Source: Methanoculleus methanifontis | GTDB lineage: Archaea; Halobacteriota; Methanomicrobia; Methanomicrobiales; Methanoculleaceae | Direction of reading: 5' to 3' | NCBI RefSeq assembly: GCF_030464365.1 | Contig: NZ_VCYI01000011.1 | Location: 1 to 64,000, forward strand | DNA length: 64,000 nucleotides | Shown: one piece after another, positions 1 through 8,225 of the stretch | Layout of the letters: every line of letters starts with the position of its first letter | How positions within the stretch are numbered: position 1 is the first letter of the stretch | Position numbers and translations under genes: made by a program | The notes under the pieces: model-generated | Database searches by the model: none | The model's input: only the letters and a program-made list of their open reading frames with translations | Told to the model about the DNA's origin: nothing

Positions 1-1
1 G

Positions 2-135
2 GAACTAAAGGCACGAAAATACTGGTACCAGGTCAAAGAGATCAAGATCAAAGTGATCCTCCATAACCTAACGAAGGCAGTACAAACAGTCGTGATTGTC
101 GTTGTCTGGAAGGAATTCAACAGAGCCGAAGGAAC
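2..135 (+). mobile_element. Possible transposase C-terminal end (partial)
   Basis: An open frame enters from the left edge and reads a basic, hydrophobic C-terminus (KARKYWYQVKEIKIKVILHN, then a VVIVVVW stretch) of the kind seen at the end of DDE transposases. It meets the broken end of the convergent mod gene at about 117-130, so an insertion element may have cut that gene. The frame stays open into mod sequence until a stop at 224, so the exact element end is not defined. No terminal inverted repeat could be checked because the other end lies outside the window. The transposase family is not assigned. Confidence 0.3.
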
Positions 136-890
136 TGTTTATCTTTCGCATAGACAAGCATGTATTCGTGTCCGACTGAAAAGAATTTTGCGTCATTTTT
201 CCTATTTCGATCCCACACAAGGGTAGCTATCCAATTCTCTTCGCCCATTATTTCGTTTAACATTCGCCGTAAATTATAGAACTCAGTATCATCGATACTT
301 ACAACAATGAATCCATCTACTCGTAGAAGTTGTCTAGCTACGAACAATCTCGGATACATCATTGACAGCCATGCAGAGTGATACCTTCCGCTGGTCTCCG
401 GGTTGCTTGTCAGAAGATTTCCTTCGCTGTCGGTCTGATTGGTGAACTTCAGATAGGATTCAAGAGGGTCTGTAAAATTATCAGTATAGATGAACTCTTT
501 TCCTGTGTTGTATGGCGGATCAATGTAGATCATCTTCACCCGCCCGGCATATGACTTATAGAGGAGCTTCAAAACCTCCAGGTTTTCACCTTCAATGAAG
601 ACATTTCCTGTCGTCTCCCAGTCTACCGACTCTTCAGGGCATGGTTTGAGCGTGGCACGGCTTGGGACTTGAAGAAGGCGGATGGCGTCGCGTTTCCCCG
701 CCCATGTGAAAGAGTAGCGTTCGGCGTGATCGTCCACGATCTCACCGAGCATCGTTTTCAGCATCTCGAAGTCTACCTTCCCCTCTGATACAACTTCGGG
801 GAAGAGGTCCTTCAGTCGATCAATCTGTTTGGCAATGATATCCGGCGAGGTCTGCTCAACACTTTCTGTCTTCCGTCCCCAGGCAGCCAT
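117..890 (-). pseudogene. Truncated type III restriction-modification DNA methyltransferase (Mod)
   Basis: N-terminal 257 residues of a Mod-type adenine methyltransferase. Visible landmarks are the family N-terminus, the GENLEVLKLL segment and the catalytic motif IDPPYNTGKEF (DPPY) near residue 125, followed by the HSAWLSMMYPRL and GFIVVSIDD segments. Type III Mod proteins usually exceed 500 residues and carry a target recognition domain after this part; here the frame ends right after YAKDKQFLR with a stop at 117-119. The missing C-terminus includes the recognition domain, so the product should be inactive. A transposase-like ORF end abuts the break. No res gene is present inside the window; it could lie to the left. 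Confidence 0.75.
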
Positions 891-1128
891 CTTTCACTCA
901 TCCTCTCCATAGAATATGTGGGAAATTGTTCGCCCTGTACATCCCCCGGTGAGATAGGACAAGGAAAACAATTTATTACACACATTATCGTATGATGTGA
1001 TTTATAGATATCAATTTGGAAAAGATGCTGTCGAAAAGGAATAATCGAGTATCCCTAAAACAGTAGCCATATCTTGTGAATGGGTTCCAGATACCTACAT
1101 AAGTAAAACCCATATCAGGTCCGTGAAA

Positions 1129-2280
1129 TCAAGTGCCATCCTCGGCATCAAAATATTCTGCCATATTCTCCAAGAAATCAGGGCTGAGAGCGCCTGCAAG
1201 TCCGAGACCCTGTATGCCTTTAACTTTCTCCATTAACGTAGAAAACGGCAGGTATCCACAGATTGTTGAGAGGGGCTTTGCACGAAGCTCAAAGGTTGGA
1301 CGGAGAATTTCTTTCTTCACCCGCTCAGACCGGTCATCAGGAGCAACAATGTACAGTTTAATATCGAGGTTCGGCTGGAGAGCGAGCAGATCGCTCATCC
1401 GGAGCAGTCCCGAATAGACAGATGTGGTTGATTCTATTTCAAAGGCTGCAACAATGGAGTTGCCTTGTAGCCACAATATGTCGATCAGCTCAATCGTCCT
1501 CTGTGTTGCCGCATTAAACTGAGTTGGGAGCGATGTAACCATACGTGGGATAGTGCCCAAGACAGTGCCGTTGAACTCCCTTGAACGATCATTGCTGGCA
1601 ACCCATACGCCCAGTCCCATATCTGAACCCAGCTTCAAGAGATGATACTGAATTTCGGTATGCAGATAGGAAGGCTGCTTACCTTCATCGTCCTGATGCC
1701 CGGGGCCGGGGGTTACTGGCTTATCTTCACCTTCACTCTCCGGAACAGTGACGATTTTCGCCCCCTTCCCTTTCTTTACTTTATAAGTAGGTACTCGTTC
1801 CAGCTTTTTCGGATCAACCTTACGATAGGTTGGATTCGCCTTACCATCCTTGAGGAGCGCATAGAGGTATGGACCATCAGGGTCGCTGAACGTTACTGGG
1901 CTTTGTCGCAGGAATCCCCGATACCCTCCTTTGTCGGAAGCATCCCGATAAAACGTGACAGATCCCTCTAGATCCTCCATTGGAACACCGTATTCCGGAT
2001 CGAGCATGATGCAGGGTTTGACATTGAGCCGGGCAGGAAAATCTAAGGGACCGGTATCATCCATACTCCAGATTCGCTCTGTACTTGTGCTTGGCCCAAT
2101 GACCTCTAGAGCACCTACCCATCGCATAACGCCGGTCACGTAACAGAGAAGGATGTCACCCGGGGCGATCTGTTCAACAGTCCTTCTGCGCCTCTCACGA
2201 AACCCGGTTACCTGAGCACCAGCCTTCCGAAACTTCTCCCATGTTGTACCCGTGAATAAGTCCAGCCAATACGTGACCAT
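1129..2280 (-). CDS. EVE-like (PUA-fold) domain protein with C-terminal PD-(D/E)XK-type nuclease domain
   Basis: 383 residues in two parts. Residues 1-130 resemble the EVE/PUA-like fold (start MVTYWLDLFTGTTWEKF, then GDILLCYVTGVMRWVG), a domain known to read modified bases. A charged linker near 165-205 leads to a C-terminal domain with IELIDILWL and, about 15 residues on, AAFEIESTTSVYSGLLRMSD; D...E-I-E fits a PD-(D/E)XK nuclease core. Such fusions occur in modification-dependent restriction. It lies 238 bases upstream of the broken mod gene, on the same strand, with its own ATG. Function is inferred from domain architecture only; the DNA substrate cannot be deduced. Base composition is lower in GC than the core genes to the right. 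Confidence 0.65.
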   Translation of the reverse strand: MVTYWLDLFTGTTWEKFRKAGAQVTGFRERRRRTVEQIAPGDILLCYVTGVMRWVGALEVIGPSTSTERIWSMDDTGPLDFPARLNVKPCIMLDPEYGVPMEDLEGSVTFYRDASDKGGYRGFLRQSPVTFSDPDGPYLYALLKDGKANPTYRKVDPKKLERVPTYKVKKGKGAKIVTVPESEGEDKPVTPGPGHQDDEGKQPSYLHTEIQYHLLKLGSDMGLGVWVASNDRSREFNGTVLGTIPRMVTSLPTQFNAATQRTIELIDILWLQGNSIVAAFEIESTTSVYSGLLRMSDLLALQPNLDIKLYIVAPDDRSERVKKEILRPTFELRAKPLSTICGYLPFSTLMEKVKGIQGLGLAGALSPDFLENMAEYFDAEDGT

Positions 2281-2429
2281 GCTACTCCCTGTTATGGCAT
2301 ATTAGATAGACAAAGAAAAAGATTGCCGATTTCTTTTCATCGTCGGCGATCAGGCGTCCAGCCATATCAAAAACCGACCCTGTTCTCATGCTTATATATA
2401 CAAGGGATTGTTCATATCTGGCAATCGCG

Positions 2430-2476
2430 GTTCTCACTACAGTAAATTTTAAGTGGGACATATATACTATATATGG
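2430..2476 (+). promoter_or_regulatory. AT-rich promoter, probably leaderless
   Basis: The stretch TAAATTTTAAG (2444-2454) lies about 25 bases before the ATG at 2473, the spacing expected of an archaeal TATA box for a transcript that starts at or next to the start codon. A second TATA-like tract (TATATACTATATATG) runs into the start codon itself. No Shine-Dalgarno sequence is visible. Confidence 0.35.
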
Positions 2477-3318
2477 AGTACTTAGAAACAATCAGTAAAA
2501 GACGTTCGTTCCTAAAGCCTATTTTTCTGGGGACCCTGATTATCATAGAACTATTTATCCTTGAGACTTTGTTGGGTCAAACTCATTTTTCGAATCAAAT
2601 TCACGTTTTCTTGTATTTTATTGGTTCCCTACTGATAATGTGGAGTTTGTATGATTTATTCAGAGTCGATAACAGGAATGCAATTATCGAAGTGTTTGAA
2701 GAATTGCAAAAGAAAGAGTTAATTGATACAAAGCGCGAGATTAAATCAGCGTATTTCGTCCCTAATTTTAAATCAGGCATATTTCTCTCGAATACGATAT
2801 TCTATAGCAAAAAATATGAAGGGCAATATTGCCAGTTAAGTAAGCCAGAATTGCAGTTTATCCTTTTACATGAAGAAGGGCATAAAAGAATACAGCAGAA
2901 CTCAGGGATTGCTCTTGCATATACAACGGGAATTGTTTTGAGTTCATACCTGCTTATTCATTGCGGCCTTGCCCTTTCTGGCCTACCAGCAGGATCAATC
3001 CTGCTGATTGAAAATGGTATAGCCTTAATATTGCTCTTTATCATGTCCGCATCTTTAAGGATATTTGGGAAACCGTTAGAAACTGATGAATATGAAAGTG
3101 ACTATTATGCCGCAAGAAATCTAAAATATAAACTCAATTACGAGAAACCATCGGAAATAGTCGAAAATACGATGAATTCGCTCATAAAGATCCATGAATT
3201 TGAGCCGGAGGAAAAGAGAAGTCTATCGGAGCGACTAATAGATCTTTTCTTTGGCTATCACCCTTCAACGATTGATAGAATTGAGCGTATTGCGAAATAT
3301 GTCGATGTGAAAAGTTGA
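2473..3318 (+). CDS. M48-family membrane zinc metalloprotease
   Basis: 281 residues. Two hydrophobic segments near the N-terminus (about 14-60) and two more after the active site (about 150-200) place it in the membrane. The zinc site is the HEEGH motif (HExxH) near residue 134, and a downstream ETDEYESDYYAARN supplies the usual third ligand and the E-x-D-x-x-A pattern of M48 (HtpX/Ste24-like) enzymes. The C-terminus HPSTIDRIERIA is also typical of the family. The gene is strikingly AT-rich compared with the genes right of 6800 and sits between the restriction genes and a tRNA fragment, so it is probably part of a transferred segment. The substrate is unknown. Confidence 0.7.
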   Translation: MEYLETISKRRSFLKPIFLGTLIIIELFILETLLGQTHFSNQIHVFLYFIGSLLIMWSLYDLFRVDNRNAIIEVFEELQKKELIDTKREIKSAYFVPNFKSGIFLSNTIFYSKKYEGQYCQLSKPELQFILLHEEGHKRIQQNSGIALAYTTGIVLSSYLLIHCGLALSGLPAGSILLIENGIALILLFIMSASLRIFGKPLETDEYESDYYAARNLKYKLNYEKPSEIVENTMNSLIKIHEFEPEEKRSLSERLIDLFFGYHPSTIDRIERIAKYVDVKS

Positions 3319-3604
3319 ATATGCGTTAAACGGTATTTAACTGTGTCCTGCCGATCCTCCAGCAGTAGAAAAGGAAGGGAACCAAAGGAGAGGTAGAGAG
3401 GGATACTGCTAGCGGAGAAGTCGTTCTCTATGCGACGCTGCTCCCGCTCTCCTCCATGCAAAAGAGGAGAGATCTGTCTCTGTGGGTTTCGTAGAACTCG
3501 TTAAAGGTGGTGATACCTTCCGGGGGCCGGTCCGTTTCATCCTTCCGCGAGGTTCCGGAAAAATCATCAAAGCCTTTTCCGGGGGCAGAATCGGAAACGG
3601 GCCG

Positions 3605-3661
3605 GGTTATGACGTCGCCTTCACACGGCGAAGATCTCGTGTTCGAATCACGACGAGCCCA
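3605..3661 (+). tRNA. 3' fragment of tRNA-Val(CAC), probable attachment-site remnant
   Basis: From the 3' half of the D arm onward this is a well-formed tRNA: anticodon stem TCGCC/GGCGA with loop TTCACAC (anticodon CAC, Val), T stem TCGTG/CACGA around TTCGAAT, acceptor strand CGAGCCC and discriminator A. The 5' acceptor strand (GGGCTCG would be needed) and the first half of the D arm are absent upstream. Elements that integrate into the 3' half of a tRNA gene leave exactly such a fragment at the distal junction, with the intact tRNA at the other end; here that would be to the left of the window. It is not a functional tRNA gene. Confidence 0.75.
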
Positions 3662-3955
3662 CTCGTTTTTGGGGAAACGATCACAATCGTGACCCGAACC
3701 TCCCTTTCCGCATCTTTTGTCCGGCGTTCGGCGAGTCAGGGGACATTCGTAACGTTGTTTTTCAGAAAATCATTCGCTTTCGGACTCAGGGTAATGTACC
3801 GCGTAACGCGGTTTTACTCAGATTTTGTGTCTTTTGTCATTTTCTCCCATCTCCGTTTTCTTTTCTCTTATGACCATGTTCGGCCATTTATGACCCTAAT
3901 TTCGGGTATGCCAAACACTCGGTGTAGGGGGCTTTAAAGAGGTGGCATCGAGGTC

Positions 3956-4208
3956 ATCCCAAAAAGATCTCCGAACCTTCGGTATACCCTAATCAGAGCC
4001 CTTAATTCTCAGGTATCCGCCATCTGAGCCACATCCTGAGCCAGGAGGGTGAAACGGCATTCCATAGGGCACCGCCATTCGGGGAGTGCGACCGGAGGGA
4101 GCTTGAGAAGCCATCAGGCTTCAAAGTGCGACCGGAGGGAGCTTGAGAAGCCATCAGGCTTCGAAGGGGGTGTCCCCCTCCCGGTAACAGCGTTTCGGGA
4201 CAACCTCA
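3956..4208 (+). repeat. Dispersed structured repeat, copy A
   Basis: This segment matches, in reverse complement, the region 50981-51162. Shared landmarks in order are CCAAAAAGATCTCCGAACC, TACCCTAA, GAGCCCTTA, TGAGCCACAT, GGGTGAAACGGC and TGTCCCCCTCCCGG, ending near GGGACAAC. A GC hairpin (GGGGG-TGT-CCCCC, about 4167-4179) is conserved in both. Copy A is longer because it contains a 40-base tandem duplication that copy B lacks. In-frame stops occur in all obvious readings, so it is more likely a noncoding mobile or structural repeat than a gene. Confidence 0.65.
4086..4165 (+). repeat. Two tandem 40-base direct repeats
   Basis: The unit begins GTGCGACCGGAGGGAGCTTG and occurs at 4086-4125 and 4126-4165, differing only at its last bases. 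Each unit contains the hairpin GAAGCC-ATCA-GGCTTC. It lies inside repeat copy A and is absent from copy B. Confidence 0.85.
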
Positions 4209-4235
4209 TCCAAAAAGGGGTGTAGGGTCGCGCAG

Positions 4236-4514
4236 TCAGTAACCCATACCCACCGCGAAATAGATGAGCAGGATGGTAATCAGGACGCTACCCACTAGAT
4301 TTTTTACTCTCCGATTCTCGATGAAGAACAAGAAGAAACCGGTCAGCATCGAGTAACCCCACGACCAAAAGCAGATTATTAGCACTATTGTCGACAACAG
4401 AGATAGTAGAGCGCTACCTGTAGCGGTCGCTCCCCATAACAACAGCATCCACAAAACCAGCGATAGGATGGCAGTGATCCACATCCAGTGTCCAAACCAA
4501 TCATACTCTTCCAT
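4236..4514 (-). CDS. Small membrane protein of unknown function
   Basis: 92 residues that are almost wholly hydrophobic, with about three membrane-spanning segments (roughly 9-30, 35-62 and 70-90) and a short basic loop (ENRRVKN). Tryptophans are frequent near the N-terminus. No family is recognised. It is transcribed divergently from the lipoprotein gene at 4664 and ends next to repeat copy A. Its AT-rich composition resembles the neighbouring accessory genes. Confidence 0.5.
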   Translation of the reverse strand: MEEYDWFGHWMWITAILSLVLWMLLLWGATATGSALLSLLSTIVLIICFWSWGYSMLTGFFLFFIENRRVKNLVGSVLITILLIYFAVGMGY

Positions 4515-4617
4515 AATCCCAAATCAGTCAGAAGATAATATATCTTCCGCATTTTTCTTTCATAGCACATGGCCCTGTTTTAGCAACGGATGTGGATAAG
4601 GGGCGTGTAGGGGTCGT

Positions 4618-4663
4618 GCGCAAATATAAATAGTTATATGGGTGCAGTCTGATTCTCAATCCA
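4618..4663 (+). promoter_or_regulatory. Promoter block 1, near copy of the one at 5171
   Basis: Starts GCGCAAATATAAATAGTTAT and continues to ATTCTCAAT just before the ATG at 4664. The AAATATAAATA part is a good archaeal TATA box. Nearly the same block, including the flanking GCGC and ATTCTCAAT, recurs at 5171-5215 ahead of the J-domain protein gene, which suggests shared regulation or duplication. Confidence 0.6.
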
Positions 4664-5149
4664 ATGAAGAAGAAATTAATCATCCTGCTGATAGTGCTTG
4701 TAATCGTGGCCTGTAGTTTTTCGGGTTGTGTGGGTGCTATTAAGAGTCTTCCTAAGGCAGCAATGGCGAGGTTAGCGGTAGGAGGTGCAGCCGCATATAT
4801 TTCAGATGCTGAAAAGACATATTCTGATTCAGATACGTTACCCTGGAACTGGATGCAGGCATACGAATTATACGGAGAAAAGGGGACTAAATTCAAGATT
4901 CATTATGAAGGAAATGCTCCTGTCGATCTGCTGATACTGGATGCCAAGAATTACAACATATATGATCGCGCGCTTGATAGCGGCAGGTATACGACAAAGA
5001 TCAATGGCAAGTATTGGTCAGATAGGAAGGAGGTAAACATCGCATTTACCCAACCAGATAATCAGCAGTATTATTTTGTTATTGACAATACAGATTTGTT
5101 TGGTGCGAAATCAGGAAGATCTGTAACGTATTCTCTGACTCTCAATTAA
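4664..5149 (+). CDS. Putative secreted lipoprotein of unknown function
   Basis: 161 residues. The N-terminus has a lysine pair, a hydrophobic stretch and a lipobox-like FSGC at about residues 19-22, so the mature protein is probably anchored outside the membrane. The rest reads like a beta-rich domain (for example GTKFKIHYEGNAPVDLLILD and YYFVIDNTD). No family is recognised; bacterial and archaeal pre-peptidase-like or membrane-associated beta domains have this look, but this is only an impression. It shares a promoter block with the J-domain/transglutaminase gene 97 bases downstream, so the two may be co-expressed. Composition is AT-rich. Confidence 0.55.
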   Translation: MKKKLIILLIVLVIVACSFSGCVGAIKSLPKAAMARLAVGGAAAYISDAEKTYSDSDTLPWNWMQAYELYGEKGTKFKIHYEGNAPVDLLILDAKNYNIYDRALDSGRYTTKINGKYWSDRKEVNIAFTQPDNQQYYFVIDNTDLFGAKSGRSVTYSLTLN

Positions 5150-5170
5150 CCCTTTTTGCGCTTCCACCCC

Positions 5171-5215
5171 GCGCACAAATGTAAATAGTTATATGAGTAC
5201 GATCCAATTCTCAAT
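5171..5215 (+). promoter_or_regulatory. Promoter block 2, near copy of the one at 4618
   Basis: Reads GCGCACAAATGTAAATAGTT followed by ATATGAGTAC and ATTCTCAAT. It matches the block at 4618-4663 at most positions, with a two-base insertion. The ATG of the next gene lies at 5246. Confidence 0.6.
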
Positions 5216-5245
5216 TTAGCAATCGGGCAGTTAGAAGATGGTTGA

Positions 5246-6577
5246 ATGAAGGATAAGTATCGCTACTACGAAACATTGGGATTGGATCGCAGCGCAAGTC
5301 TCTCTGAAATCAACAAAGCGTATCGAAGTCTTGCAAAAACGTACCACCCCGATGTCTCCTCGCACCCACGGGCCCGTGAAAATTTTCAAAAGATCCAACA
5401 GGCATACGAGGCACTCTCCAATCCAGAAATAAGACATGAATATGATGCATATCTTGACGCTTTAGAGGATCTCGCTCCCGATGAAGACACGGACGATGTG
5501 CACATCGAAAACGAGTTCTACGTCTATAACGAGCCGATTACCATCAAGGGGAGAGCACGCATCCTCGATTGTGTCCACCACGTGATCGCCGACGGTCAGG
5601 AATATATCGAACATGATGGTGAGTTTTTATCCTTCGACAGGGGCTTTTTTCCTTTCGATACGAGAGAGATCGATGGTGAATTTTATGTTCCCAGCGAAGA
5701 CATCACAATAAACGGGAACGAATACACTTTTAGAAATGCTCACCACGTGAGCATCAGGGGTGAGGAATATATCGAATATAACGGTGATTTCTTGCCCTTC
5801 GAAAGGCACGAATATCAGGATACCTCATCATCGAGCGGGGCAGGATTCTTAAAAACGCTGGGGAATCTGATACTGATCCTCGTCGTTGCTCTTACACTGT
5901 ACCATGGGTTCACTCTTGCGACCTCCGGAGATGCTGATGCAACCCCTTCCTCATCCATCGTCGGCGCAGGGACAGCTACCCCGAAAGCCACCTCCACTCC
6001 GGTTACATCGTTCTGGAGTACTCAATCTTCAAAAGTCGCTGAGGCGATGGATTATACCGATCCCACTACCAGAGATTATGCTCTGAGTTTGATCGAGAGA
6101 GAACATAGTGGAAAGTACAATATCGCGCAGATATGTGACATGTGGGAAAAACTCTACAAACGATGGACTTACGTGAACGACCCCAAAGGTTCCAACTACT
6201 ACTCACCCGCAAGCAGGACAGTCAATCTCGGGTTAAAAGGAGACTGTGACGATTTCGCGATCCTCACGGCGTCATCGATACAGGCAATAGGAGGCACCTC
6301 CCGGATTATCATAGCATCCAATACTGGTGGAGGAGGACATGCCTACGCGGAGGTCTATGTCTCTTCAAGCAAGAGTGACCTTCAAAACGTTGCAGATTAC
6401 ATCTGCCAGAGATACAAATGCGAGAGCATCGCATACAGAACCACAAACGAAGGTGGACAAACACGGTACTGGCTTAACCTAGACTGGCAGGCCAAGCACC
6501 CAGGTGGACCGTATTACCAGAACAGTGGCGAAACTGTCGCAATCTACCCCAACAAATATTGGGTGAAATTGAAGTAG
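5246..6577 (+). CDS. J-domain protein with membrane anchor and transglutaminase-like domain
   Basis: 443 residues with an unusual architecture. Residues 1-68 form a J domain with the HPD motif at 34-36, which in DnaJ proteins stimulates Hsp70 ATPase. Two similar repeats follow (about 88-136 and 143-190; each has an EF-YV start, a HHV core, an EYIE-x-GEFL or EYIE-x-GDFL segment and a F-F or PFER end). A single membrane span lies near 205-225. After a Ser/Thr/Pro-rich linker, residues 270-443 form a transglutaminase-like cysteine domain with Cys334 in GDCDDFA, His365 in GGHAYAEV and Asp413 in NLDW, the expected catalytic triad. The J domain should face the cytoplasm and the enzyme domain the outside. 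It could be a protease or crosslinking enzyme; substrate unknown. Confidence 0.75.
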   Translation: MKDKYRYYETLGLDRSASLSEINKAYRSLAKTYHPDVSSHPRARENFQKIQQAYEALSNPEIRHEYDAYLDALEDLAPDEDTDDVHIENEFYVYNEPITIKGRARILDCVHHVIADGQEYIEHDGEFLSFDRGFFPFDTREIDGEFYVPSEDITINGNEYTFRNAHHVSIRGEEYIEYNGDFLPFERHEYQDTSSSSGAGFLKTLGNLILILVVALTLYHGFTLATSGDADATPSSSIVGAGTATPKATSTPVTSFWSTQSSKVAEAMDYTDPTTRDYALSLIEREHSGKYNIAQICDMWEKLYKRWTYVNDPKGSNYYSPASRTVNLGLKGDCDDFAILTASSIQAIGGTSRIIIASNTGGGGHAYAEVYVSSSKSDLQNVADYICQRYKCESIAYRTTNEGGQTRYWLNLDWQAKHPGGPYYQNSGETVAIYPNKYWVKLK

Positions 6578-6865
6578 TCGGGCAGACACCCTGGCTACAT
6601 CCCCTTCCACACACCCCACCGTGATGCCATAGAGGGCCGGGGTCTCCTCGCCGATCTGATGGCGGGGATGCCGTCCCAGAGCATCCCAGCAACGGTGCGC
6701 TTGAGATCATGAGGGATACGCGAGAACCTCAATGCTGATCAGAACAGCATCCCGCCCTCCCAGAACCTCTTAAAAATCCAATTGACTCCCCCCACAAATC
6801 AAGAACTTCCCATAAACATTTCAAAACCCCTTTCACGCTGCACACGAAAATCCTGTACACGTACC

Positions 6866-7504
6866 ATGAACAACAGGACGACACCCTACCCGGACCGGGA
6901 GATCATCTACAGGTGGGCGGTTGCAGAGATCGGCCCCGCCATCTCCCGCGTCCTCTCCGCGAAAGGACTGATGCGGCCGGACGCGGACAGGTGCATCGGC
7001 TTCTTCTACGTCGATCACGAGGAGGGGATCACTTTCCGCATCCACTCCCTGTGCCGGACCGGGGCCGGAAAGCCGCCGGAAATCGTGGTGAACTTCGAGA
7101 ATCACGGCGAGGGGCTGATACTCTCCTCCGATGAAGTCGAGGCGTATACGCTCCTGTCGGATAAAGAAGCGAACCGTCTCTCGCTGCTCGAAGAACAGCG
7201 ATGGCTCATCTACTACGAACCGGAAGCACTCCAGGCAGTAAGAAAGAGGGTTGACCTCGACAGGTTCAGGGCTCCGGGGTGCTTCGACGACGTATCGGTG
7301 ATCCTGTACGCAAAAGACCACCAAACGATCCCCGAAGGCGTGTGGGTCCGCCTGGAAGGCCAGTCAGACGACGGCGCGTCGTTGCGGGGAACGCTCCTGA
7401 ACGAACCCTACTCGGACTTCGGCGTGCACGAAGGGGAGATAGTCACGGTGAGGTTCGCCGAAGAGGAGGAAGGACGGTTCCTGGTCGCAGAAACGGGATC
7501 GTAA
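6866..7504 (+). CDS. Conserved hypothetical protein with DUF2314-like C-terminal segment
   Basis: 212 residues from the ATG at 6866; the frame is open upstream to 6782, but the added residues are basic, low in structure and unlike a real N-terminus. The N-terminal part (EIIYRWAVAEIGPAISRVL and a following beta-rich stretch) is not recognised. The C-terminal GVWVRLEGQ...GTLLNEPYSDFGVHEGEIV resembles small beta-barrel proteins such as DUF2314/DUF2185, where similar phrases (LLNEP, GD-V) recur; that link is by eye. Base composition is GC-rich again from here on. It converges with the shikimate kinase gene. Confidence 0.55.
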   Translation: MNNRTTPYPDREIIYRWAVAEIGPAISRVLSAKGLMRPDADRCIGFFYVDHEEGITFRIHSLCRTGAGKPPEIVVNFENHGEGLILSSDEVEAYTLLSDKEANRLSLLEEQRWLIYYEPEALQAVRKRVDLDRFRAPGCFDDVSVILYAKDHQTIPEGVWVRLEGQSDDGASLRGTLLNEPYSDFGVHEGEIVTVRFAEEEEGRFLVAETGS

Positions 7505-7516
7505 CCCCCGGACCCC

Positions 7517-8017
7517 TCACAACGCTTCGATCACGCGCCCGACCACGGACTCGAGATCCTCGCCCGAGCACGCGACGGTGAGATCGGCGTACTTCTCGTA
7601 GAGCGGGACCCGTTCGTCGTACATCTCGCGGAGGCTCTGGCCCGGAAGGAGGACGATCCCCCGGGTCGTGATGTTCTTGAGCCTCTTTTCCATCTCCGCA
7701 TACGGGATCTCCAGGTACACGACCACACCTCCCGACTCCAGGTGCGCCATCGCATCGGGGCTGCAGACCACGCTGCCGCCCGTCGCGATCACGGCATTGC
7801 GGGGCTGAAGGGAGAGGATCGTCTCCTCCTCGATCCGCTTGAACGCATCCGGCCCGTCCTTATCAAGGATCTCCTGCAGCATCCTCCCGGCCCGTTCCTG
7901 GATCAGGATATCCGTATCGACGAACTGCATGCCAAGCGTTTTCGCAAGGATGACGCCCACGGTGCTCTTCCCGGCACCGGGCATGCCGATGAGGACGATG
8001 TTTTCGTGGTGGTGCAT
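7517..8017 (-). CDS. aroK: Shikimate kinase-like P-loop kinase (AroK type)
   Basis: 166 residues, the usual length of bacterial-type shikimate kinases. Walker A is GMPGAGKST at about residues 12-20, followed by FVDTD (shikimate and Mg contact region), the helix with FKRIEEE, ATGGSVV in place of the usual GGGAV segment, and a lid region around RGIVLLPGQSLREMYDER. It would phosphorylate shikimate in aromatic amino acid synthesis. Many methanogens use an unrelated GHMP-family shikimate kinase, so this AroK-type gene could be an alternative enzyme, a xenologue or a kinase for another small substrate. It is monocistronic here, facing the gene at 6866. Confidence 0.65.
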   Translation of the reverse strand: MHHHENIVLIGMPGAGKSTVGVILAKTLGMQFVDTDILIQERAGRMLQEILDKDGPDAFKRIEEETILSLQPRNAVIATGGSVVCSPDAMAHLESGGVVVYLEIPYAEMEKRLKNITTRGIVLLPGQSLREMYDERVPLYEKYADLTVACSGEDLESVVGRVIEAL

Positions 8018-8225
8018 ACCGCTCTCCCGTGACCCGATGGACAGAGGGGTCCTTTATTGGTACTTAGATGGGATTTCGGGGGAGATGAAGGTTGTTTGGC
8101 AAAAGGTGCAATCGCCCGGTGTTATCCCGGTCATGTTCATAGCCGGGAATGAATGTCGGGCGGCGTCACGACCCTGCAAAGCGGAAGTTATTTTACCTGC
8201 ATCAAAGAACGGCGTTTGATCGAGC

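Larger units (their letters stand above)
3319..4235. other. Long noncoding stretch with tRNA fragment and repeat
   Basis: 917 bases without a convincing gene. It contains an 8-bp perfect inverted repeat (CCGGAAAA at 3555, TTTTCCGG at 3575), a 3' tRNA-Val fragment (3605-3661) and a structured repeat copy (3956-4208). The open frame from 3482 to 3937 reads straight through the tRNA fragment and has no recognisable protein features, so it was not called. Confidence 0.6.

Noticed and set aside
2282-2491. 69-codon reverse frame between the EVE-nuclease and the protease genes
   Set aside because: It covers the promoter and start of the M48 gene and has no recognisable features.
3482-3937. 151-codon open frame on the + strand
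   Set aside because: It reads through the tRNA-Val fragment and into bases without protein-like character; no family resemblance.
4086-4165. CRISPR-like repeats
   Set aside because: Only two directly adjacent units with no spacers, and no cas genes nearby.
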